From assembly GCA_964418595.1 (NCBI GenBank), contig CAYQMF010000133.1:1-17845 (forward strand): a DNA stretch of 17,845 bases, in the 5' to 3' direction. Shown here in pieces: positions 12,799 through 17,845 of this stretch. The DNA is from CAYQMF01 sp964418595 (lineage in GTDB: Bacteria; Planctomycetota; UBA1135; UBA2386). The notes beneath the pieces are model-generated. The model was not told the origin of the DNA. It made no database searches and saw only the letters and a list, made by a program, of their open reading frames with translations. How positions within the stretch are numbered: position 1 is the first letter of the stretch; each line of letters begins with the position of its first letter. Both the position numbers and the translations under genes were made by a program.

Positions 12799-13706
12799 GC
12801 GCGCGTGAGCCAGCCGAATCCGAACCGGAACTCCGTTTCGGCAAGCACGACGACACGCTCGACGAGAGTGTCGAGCCGCAGCCGACCGCCGAGGCGCGGC
12901 CCTGGCTCGCGCGCCAGCGGTTTGCGCACGGGTTGCTGCGCGCCCTGCACAGCGCCGACGCGAGCGCGCGCGAGGCGCGCGTGCAGGCGGTGATGGCCCG
13001 CGTGCGACCGACGCGAGCGGTGTTTGCGCGTCCCGTGTTCGCCGTCGCGGCAGTGGTGCTGGCGAGCGCAGCGATCTGGTGGGCGTGGCCGCGCGCCGGC
13101 TCGCTGCCGCACGCCGAGGCGTTGGTCGAGCGCGCGCTGGCGTCGCTGGGCGATCCCATCGACCGGGCCTTCACCCTCGAGATCACGATCGAGCGCGGGG
13201 GGCGCGAGGTGCACCGCGAACTCGATCTCGTGCTGCGGCCGGGGGGCATGTTCCTGGTGGAAGGTCTCGGTCCGTTCGGGCGCTTCCGGGTCGGATGCGA
13301 CGGGACCAGCTTCTGGTTCGACGCCGGAGGACTCGTGCGGCACGAAGTCCCGCTCGCCGAGGCCACGCGCTTCGCCGACCGGATGGGCGACGTGCTCGAC
13401 CTCGGCTACCTCGATCTCGACGAGCTGGTGCGACGCCTGCCGCAGCAGACGATCCTGCGCAGCACGCGACGCGAGGCTGGCGCGATCCGCGTCGAGGCGT
13501 CGGGCCGCGTGGCCACGCCACAGGTGGATCTCGAAGGTGTGCATCTCCTCGTCGACGAAGCGACGGGGATGATCCGCAGCCTCGACGCGACGGCGATCCG
13601 GCGCGGACCGAAGGGCGCGGACGATGCGCGCCCGCACGCGAAGATCGCGTATCGCTACGCCGGCGAGCGCGAGCTCGGCGCGGACGGGTATCGGCGCCCC
13701 TGGTAA
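12795..13706 (+). CDS. Putative anti-sigma / envelope-sensing membrane protein with LolA/RseB-like outer domain
   Basis: A 303-residue protein with a cytoplasmic N-terminal part of about 75 residues (acidic first, then a helix RFAHGLLRALHSADASAREARVQAVMARVR at 42-71), one membrane helix at about 78-98 and an outer domain of about 200 residues. The outer domain is beta-rich (FTLEITIERGGREVHRELDLVLRPGGMFLVEGLGPFGRFRVGCDGTSFWF) and resembles LolA/RseB-type domains in its pattern of strands and the 'characterised substance on a sheet' wording DGTSFWF; this needs a fold search. There is no HxxxCxxC zinc anti-sigma motif. A strong ribosome site GGAGG (12784-12788) lies 6 nt ahead, and the 4-nt ATGA overlap with the sigma gene implies matched synthesis. 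The likely role is to hold the sigma factor at the membrane until an envelope signal releases it; that is inference from context. Confidence 0.7.
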   Translation: MSAREPAESEPELRFGKHDDTLDESVEPQPTAEARPWLARQRFAHGLLRALHSADASAREARVQAVMARVRPTRAVFARPVFAVAAVVLASAAIWWAWPRAGSLPHAEALVERALASLGDPIDRAFTLEITIERGGREVHRELDLVLRPGGMFLVEGLGPFGRFRVGCDGTSFWFDAGGLVRHEVPLAEATRFADRMGDVLDLGYLDLDELVRRLPQQTILRSTRREAGAIRVEASGRVATPQVDLEGVHLLVDEATGMIRSLDATAIRRGPKGADDARPHAKIAYRYAGERELGADGYRRPW

Positions 13707-13755
13707 GGCGAAACCGGGCTCGTGCGCGGCACGGTCGGATGGGCATGATCCGGGC

Positions 13756-15159
13756 GTGAGCGTTCCCTCGATCGATGCGTCTGCGCCGGCCTGGAGTCCG
13801 GTGCAGCGCGGGTTGTTCCGCTTCGCGTGCCTCTACTTCCTGCTCTACGCCCTGCCGTTTCCGTTCGTGCAGCTCTGGCAGTTGGTGACGCAGGTCCTCG
13901 ACACCTGCGGCGCCGATCTGTCGGGCCCCTCGTGGGCGTGGACTGCCGCGGCGTGGGAAGGCTTCTCGGCCTACGGCAGCGGCTGGCAGGCGGCGACGAC
14001 CTGGCTCGGGGCCAACGTGTTCCACGTCGAGGTCGTCCACCAGCCGACCGGCAGCGGCGACACGATGCACGACTGGCTCAAGCTGGCGGCGTCGACAGGC
14101 GCGGCGCTCGTGCTGACGGCGCTGTGGTCGCTGCTCTCCCGCGCGACCCACTACCGACGCCTCGGCAGGTGGCTGCACCTCGGGACGCGCTGGTACCTCG
14201 GCTTCACGCTGCTCGGCTATGGCGTGATCAAGTTCTATGCGGGGCAGTTCAGCTACCCGGGCCTCGGCCGGCTCATGAACCCCATCGGCGACACGTCGCC
14301 CATGGGGCTCGTGTGGACCTTCATGGGCTTCTCGAAGCCGTACGAAGTGTTCGCCGGGCTCGGCGAGACGATCGGCGGACTCCTGTTGTTCTGGCGGCGC
14401 ACATCGGTGCTCGGTTGCCTCGTGACCATCGCGGTGATGACCAACGTCGCGGCACTCAACTGGATGTTCGACGTGCCGGTGAAGCTGTTCTCGACCAACC
14501 TGCTCCTGTTCGCGCTCGCGCTGCTGGCGCCGGATTGCAGGCGCCTGTGGAACGTGCTGATCGCCAACCGTCCGGCCCCGGCGCAGGACCTCGCGCTGAC
14601 CCGGGTGGGCTGGCTGCGCGCCGCGCTGATCGGGTTCGGCACGCTCTGGGTCGGCTTCCAGCTGTATGGCGCGCACGGGGGCAACATGGCACGGTTGGCG
14701 CAGCAGCAGGAGCGGCCCGCGCTCTACGGCGTGTGGGAGGTGGACAAGATGCTGCGCGGCGGCGTGGAGGTCGCCGGCGACGACGTCACGCGCTGGCAGT
14801 TGCTGGCGATCGACACGCACAAGCGCGCGTGGATCCGCACGATCACGTCCAGCACGACGTGGCTCAGCTTCACGGAGGACGCCACGGCAAGCAGCGCGAG
14901 CGTCGGGCGCCTGAGCGGCACGACGCCGCCGGCGGATCCGGTGACGTGGACCTTCGAACGTGGCGAGCGCACGGTGCAGAGCCAGGACCCCGCACCACGC
15001 ACGATGGCGGACTTCGGCAGGCAGGTCGACCTCACGCGACCGTCGCTGGTCGTGCGCGGCACCTGGGACGGTGCCGACCTCGAGGTCCACCTGCTCCGCA
15101 AGCTGTTCCGCCTGGAGCGCGGGTTCCACTTCGTGCAAGAGATGCCCTACAACCGCTGA
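13756..15159 (+). CDS. DoxX-like multi-pass membrane protein with soluble C-terminal domain
   Basis: A 467-residue protein with about seven predicted membrane helices (near residues 20-40, 110-128, 145-162, 195-213, 217-236, 246-260 and 287-305) and a soluble tail from about 320 to 467. The central part (TRWYLGFTLLGYGVIKFYAGQF...PYEVFAGLGETIGGLLLFWRRTSVLGCLVTIAVMTNVAALN) has the look of DoxX-family proteins, whose functions are mostly unknown and often linked to redox or sulfur chemistry. The tail is beta-rich (YGVWEVDKMLRGG, WQLLAIDTHKRAWIRT, VTWTFERGERTV) and of no family I know. GTG 13756 is the only sensible start; no ribosome site is seen, and CATGAT at 13745-13750 just ahead could be a -10 box. 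The peptidase gene follows after 6 nt, so the two are probably co-transcribed. Confidence 0.75.
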   Translation: MSVPSIDASAPAWSPVQRGLFRFACLYFLLYALPFPFVQLWQLVTQVLDTCGADLSGPSWAWTAAAWEGFSAYGSGWQAATTWLGANVFHVEVVHQPTGSGDTMHDWLKLAASTGAALVLTALWSLLSRATHYRRLGRWLHLGTRWYLGFTLLGYGVIKFYAGQFSYPGLGRLMNPIGDTSPMGLVWTFMGFSKPYEVFAGLGETIGGLLLFWRRTSVLGCLVTIAVMTNVAALNWMFDVPVKLFSTNLLLFALALLAPDCRRLWNVLIANRPAPAQDLALTRVGWLRAALIGFGTLWVGFQLYGAHGGNMARLAQQQERPALYGVWEVDKMLRGGVEVAGDDVTRWQLLAIDTHKRAWIRTITSSTTWLSFTEDATASSASVGRLSGTTPPADPVTWTFERGERTVQSQDPAPRTMADFGRQVDLTRPSLVVRGTWDGADLEVHLLRKLFRLERGFHFVQEMPYNR

Positions 15160-15165
15160 GGCACC

Positions 15166-17256
15166 ATGAAGACCCTCTCACAACCCGCGGTCTCCTTCGC
15201 CCTGGCCTACGTGGCCGCCCTCTTCTCGACCGCGCCGGCCGCCGCCCAACGTGGACGCGGGCCGCAGGCCGGCGGTCCTGGCACCGTGTCCGCCATCGCG
15301 TGGAGCGATGACGGCACGTCGGTCGCCTTCACCACCGAAGGCAAGCGCTACCGGCTCGACCTCGCGACGATGGCGCGCACGGGGGCCGCGGACGACGAGG
15401 GCACGCGCACGGAGCGACCTGCGCCCGGCCCGCGCGGCGGGCGCGCGCCCGCCGCGGGCGGCGCGAGCACCGGCAAGTACGTCGGCCGACCTGCGCGCGG
15501 TCGCCAATACACCCAGGTCGACTCGCCGGACGGCGAGTGGCAGGCGCACTACCGCGAGTTCAACGTGGTGCTCGAGAGCAAGAAGGGCGAGACGATCGCG
15601 GTGACCACCGACGGCGACGAGCACGTGCACTTCGGCACGGCGAGCTGGGTCTACGGCGAGGAGTTGAACCAGACGCAGGCGATGTGGTGGACGCCCGACA
15701 GCAAGAAGCTCCTGTTCTATGGCTTCGATGATCGCGGCGTGCAGCCCTTCCATCTGGTCACGGGCTGGGCCGAGGTCAACACCGCGCTCTATCCCGAGTT
15801 CTACCCCAAGGCCGGCGCCAAGAACCCGGCGGCGGAACTGCGCATCTACGACCTCGCGAGCAGGCAGACGATCCGTGTCGACGTCGGGGGCAGCGGCGAG
15901 GAGTACGTCTACGGCGTGCGCGCCTCACCCGACGGCACGGTGATGATGGTCAACTGGACCGATCGCCTGCAGCACCACCTGAAGGTGCTCGCCATCGACC
16001 TCGCCACGGGCAAGACGCGGCTGATCGTGGAGGAGCATCAAGACACGTGGCAGACCAACTCGCCGCGCATGCAGTTCCTGGCCGACGGCCAGCGCTTCTT
16101 GTGGCCGACGGACAAGACCGGCTTCACGCACTACGAGCTGCGCGACCTGCAGGGCAAGCTGCACGCCACCGTCACCGCGGGGGCGTTCCAGACCGGCGGC
16201 GTGGAGTTCGTTGACGAAGAGCGCGGCCTCGTCGGGTTCACGGCGTACAGCTCGACGACGAACCCGTACTACCTGCAGTACCACTTCGTCGGTCTCGACG
16301 GCAAGAGCGCGCGTCGCGTCACGTCGCGCGACCAGCATCACTCGGGCTTCTCGCTCTCGCCGGACCGCCAATGGCTCATCGCGCAGCACGAGGAGGTCGA
16401 CACGCCGCCCGGCACCACTCTCTACAGCACGGCCGACGGCAAGGTCGCGGCGACCCTGGCGCAGGCGGACGCGAGCACGGCGGCGCATCTGGCGGAGATG
16501 TTCAGCTTCCAGTCCGACGACGGCCGCTTCGACATCTACGGCATCCTCTACAAGCCGAAGGACTTCGATCCCGAGCGCAGCTACCCGCTGATCAACGCGC
16601 TGTATGGCGGCCCGGGCTCCAACGAGTTCTCGGCCGCCTACGTGGCCACTCCGCGTCCCGAGTGCGCCAAGGGCTACTGCGTGGTGAAGGTCAACAACCG
16701 CGGCACCGGCAACCGCGGCAAGGCGTTCCTCGGCGCCGCCTACTTGCGCCTCGGCGACGTCGACATCCAGGATCACGCCGACGCGGTGCGCCTGCTGCGC
16801 AAGCGTCCCTACATCGACGGCGCGCGCGTCGGGATCATCGGCCACTCGTACGGCGGCTTCATGGCCGCGATGGGGATCTTCAAGCATCCCGACGTGTACG
16901 CGGCCGCGTCGGTGGGCGCCGGCGTCACCGACTGGCGCAACTACGACACGATCTACACGGAGCGCTACATGAGCACACCGCAGCTCAACCCCAAGGGCTA
17001 CGACACGGGGCGCGCGATGACGCACGTCAAAGACCTGAAGGGCAAGGTCCAGATCCTGCACGGGATGGTCGACGACAACGTGCACCCGACGAACGCCTTC
17101 CAGTTGATCGCGGCGCTCGACAAGGCCGGCAAGCCGTACGAGAGCCGCTTCTGGCCCGACGGCGGGCACGGCCTGGGCGCGGGTGCCGGCGAGGAGAAGC
17201 AGGGCTTCCTCGACCGCGTGCTGAAGCCGGAGGTCGTGACGAGAGCGAATCGGTAG
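15166..17256 (+). CDS. Exported S9B prolyl dipeptidyl peptidase (DPP IV family)
   Basis: A 696-residue serine peptidase that should remove X-Pro or X-Ala dipeptides from peptide N-termini outside the cytoplasm. Residues 1-28 form a signal peptide (ending APAAAQ). A beta-propeller domain covers about 35-440; it includes WVYGEEL near residue 160, whose two Glu residues match those that bind the substrate amino group in DPP IV. The alpha/beta hydrolase domain follows with S561 in GHSYGGFM, D636 in VDDNVHP and H668 in GGHG, a complete catalytic triad. A Gly/Arg/Pro/Ala-rich stretch at about 80-110 is probably a flexible loop. Length is normal. ATG 15166 lies 6 nt after the membrane-protein stop with a weak GAGG ahead. 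It could feed proline-containing peptides to catabolism; the protein-degrading role is known for the family, the link to the dehydrogenase operon is only a guess. Confidence 0.92.
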   Translation: MKTLSQPAVSFALAYVAALFSTAPAAAQRGRGPQAGGPGTVSAIAWSDDGTSVAFTTEGKRYRLDLATMARTGAADDEGTRTERPAPGPRGGRAPAAGGASTGKYVGRPARGRQYTQVDSPDGEWQAHYREFNVVLESKKGETIAVTTDGDEHVHFGTASWVYGEELNQTQAMWWTPDSKKLLFYGFDDRGVQPFHLVTGWAEVNTALYPEFYPKAGAKNPAAELRIYDLASRQTIRVDVGGSGEEYVYGVRASPDGTVMMVNWTDRLQHHLKVLAIDLATGKTRLIVEEHQDTWQTNSPRMQFLADGQRFLWPTDKTGFTHYELRDLQGKLHATVTAGAFQTGGVEFVDEERGLVGFTAYSSTTNPYYLQYHFVGLDGKSARRVTSRDQHHSGFSLSPDRQWLIAQHEEVDTPPGTTLYSTADGKVAATLAQADASTAAHLAEMFSFQSDDGRFDIYGILYKPKDFDPERSYPLINALYGGPGSNEFSAAYVATPRPECAKGYCVVKVNNRGTGNRGKAFLGAAYLRLGDVDIQDHADAVRLLRKRPYIDGARVGIIGHSYGGFMAAMGIFKHPDVYAAASVGAGVTDWRNYDTIYTERYMSTPQLNPKGYDTGRAMTHVKDLKGKVQILHGMVDDNVHPTNAFQLIAALDKAGKPYESRFWPDGGHGLGAGAGEEKQGFLDRVLKPEVVTRANR

Positions 17257-17296
17257 GGTAGAGCGCGACCGACCCTCGGCTACCTTCTCGGCCACG

Positions 17297-17845
17297 ATGG
17301 GCGACGGCTCCGCGAGCGCGACGGACGATCTCAGGCGGTTGCTCGCCGAACCGGGAGCCGATCCGGTGCAGCTCGCGACGGCCCTGGCGGCGGCGCGCGA
17401 CGCGGCCGGCCTGGATGCGGCGACGCGCTTCGAGCTGGATCGCCTGGAACTCGCGTTCCTGACCGGACAGGTCGCCGCCACCGACGCGGCGGCGCCGCTT
17501 GCGGAACAGGTCGCCGCCGCGCGCTTCGCCGCGCTGCAGGCGGAGTCGCGCCTCACGGCGGCACGTCCGGACGACGAGCCGGCGGCACTCTTCGATCTGG
17601 CGGAGCAGCGTGCGGCGTATCGGGTCGCGGAGGCCGAGACCGAGGCGGCGGCGACCGGCGTCGCTCTCGCGCGTCGCGTGGAGGCGGTGGCCATCGATGC
17701 GCGCACGGTGGAGGAGGCGCGCGAGCGCTACGCGGCGCTCAGCACCGACGAGGGCCTCGCGCTGCGGCACAGGACCATGCTCCTGGAGGAGACGGCCGCG
17801 GTGTTCGCCCGCCTCGCAGCGCGCGCGCGCGCGGCGGCGGCGGCG
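17297..17845 (+). CDS. Ala-rich helical coiled-coil protein (3' partial)
   Basis: A frame opens at ATG 17297 and stays open for 183 codons to the window edge, with no stop. The protein is extremely rich in Ala, Glu and Arg, with Leu spaced every few residues and no Cys, which predicts long alpha-helices and probably coiled coil; there is no signal peptide at the N-terminus (MGDGSASATDDLRRLL). Codon use is like that of the neighbouring genes. A -10-like TACCTT at 17281-17286 lies ten bases before the ATG, and no Shine-Dalgarno is visible. I do not recognise a family. A kinase, chemotaxis or scaffold protein with a helical N-terminus are all possible. Confidence 0.6.
   Translation, partial: MGDGSASATDDLRRLLAEPGADPVQLATALAAARDAAGLDAATRFELDRLELAFLTGQVAATDAAAPLAEQVAAARFAALQAESRLTAARPDDEPAALFDLAEQRAAYRVAEAETEAAATGVALARRVEAVAIDARTVEEARERYAALSTDEGLALRHRTMLLEETAAVFARLAARARAAAAA

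Noticed and set aside
15925..17706. Minus-strand open frame of 593 codons opposite the peptidase
   Set aside because: It overlaps the DPP IV catalytic domain and the Ala-rich gene and shows only Arg/Ala-rich low-complexity sequence.

Overview
The window is very GC-rich DNA, clearly bacterial, with tightly packed genes. The likeliest source is a planctomycete or a close relative. The reasons are an ECF sigma factor of the kind common in Planctomycetota next to a Ser/Thr kinase with a TPR-like tail, a low-complexity secreted protein with a very short signal peptide, and a second sigma factor paired with a membrane protein. No 16S or other firm taxonomic marker is present, so this is inference; Acidobacteriota or Myxococcota are not excluded.

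Layout. 1-164: tail of an unidentified gene. 250-3171: a three-gene operon for a membrane-type flavoprotein amino-acid dehydrogenase of the HcnABC / opine oxidase / D-hydroxyproline dehydrogenase type (DAO-fold FAD subunit, small [2Fe-2S] subunit, FAD/NAD subunit with a BFD-like iron-sulfur tail). It has a strong third-position G bias that later genes lack. 3175-3387: two nearly identical 90-bp repeats, each headed by a perfect 12-bp hairpin. 3433-3879: a Dps-family ferritin with a good promoter almost on top of its ATG. 4002-7725: secreted protein, ECF sigma factor and transmembrane Ser/Thr kinase, all closely spaced. 7723-7743: a palindrome that holds the stop codons of two converging genes.

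7741-10081 (minus strand): a PLP-dependent ornithine/diaminopimelate-type decarboxylase that is frameshifted exactly where the HVGS motif should be and is also short at its C-terminus, preceded by a one-TM protein of unknown function. 10220-11947: proS, transcribed away from them. 11979-12158: an intergenic stretch with two strong hairpins and inverted GGGCACGGGCA-type motifs. 12253-13706: an ECF sigma factor overlapping (ATGA) a one-TM protein with a LolA/RseB-like outer domain, a candidate sigma/anti-sigma pair. 13756-15159: a DoxX-like multi-pass protein with a soluble tail. 15166-17256: an exported S9B dipeptidyl-peptidase IV. 17297-end: start of an Ala-rich coiled-coil protein that runs off the window.

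How it fits together. The dehydrogenase operon and the exported DPP IV (which releases X-Pro dipeptides) would suit an organism feeding on proline- or hydroxyproline-rich protein, but they lie 12 kb apart and the link is only suggestive. Two separate regulatory sets (sigma + kinase; sigma + membrane partner) point to trans-envelope signalling. The best leads for something new are the sigma/LolA-like pair, the secreted protein-sigma-kinase cassette and the two hairpin repeat families.
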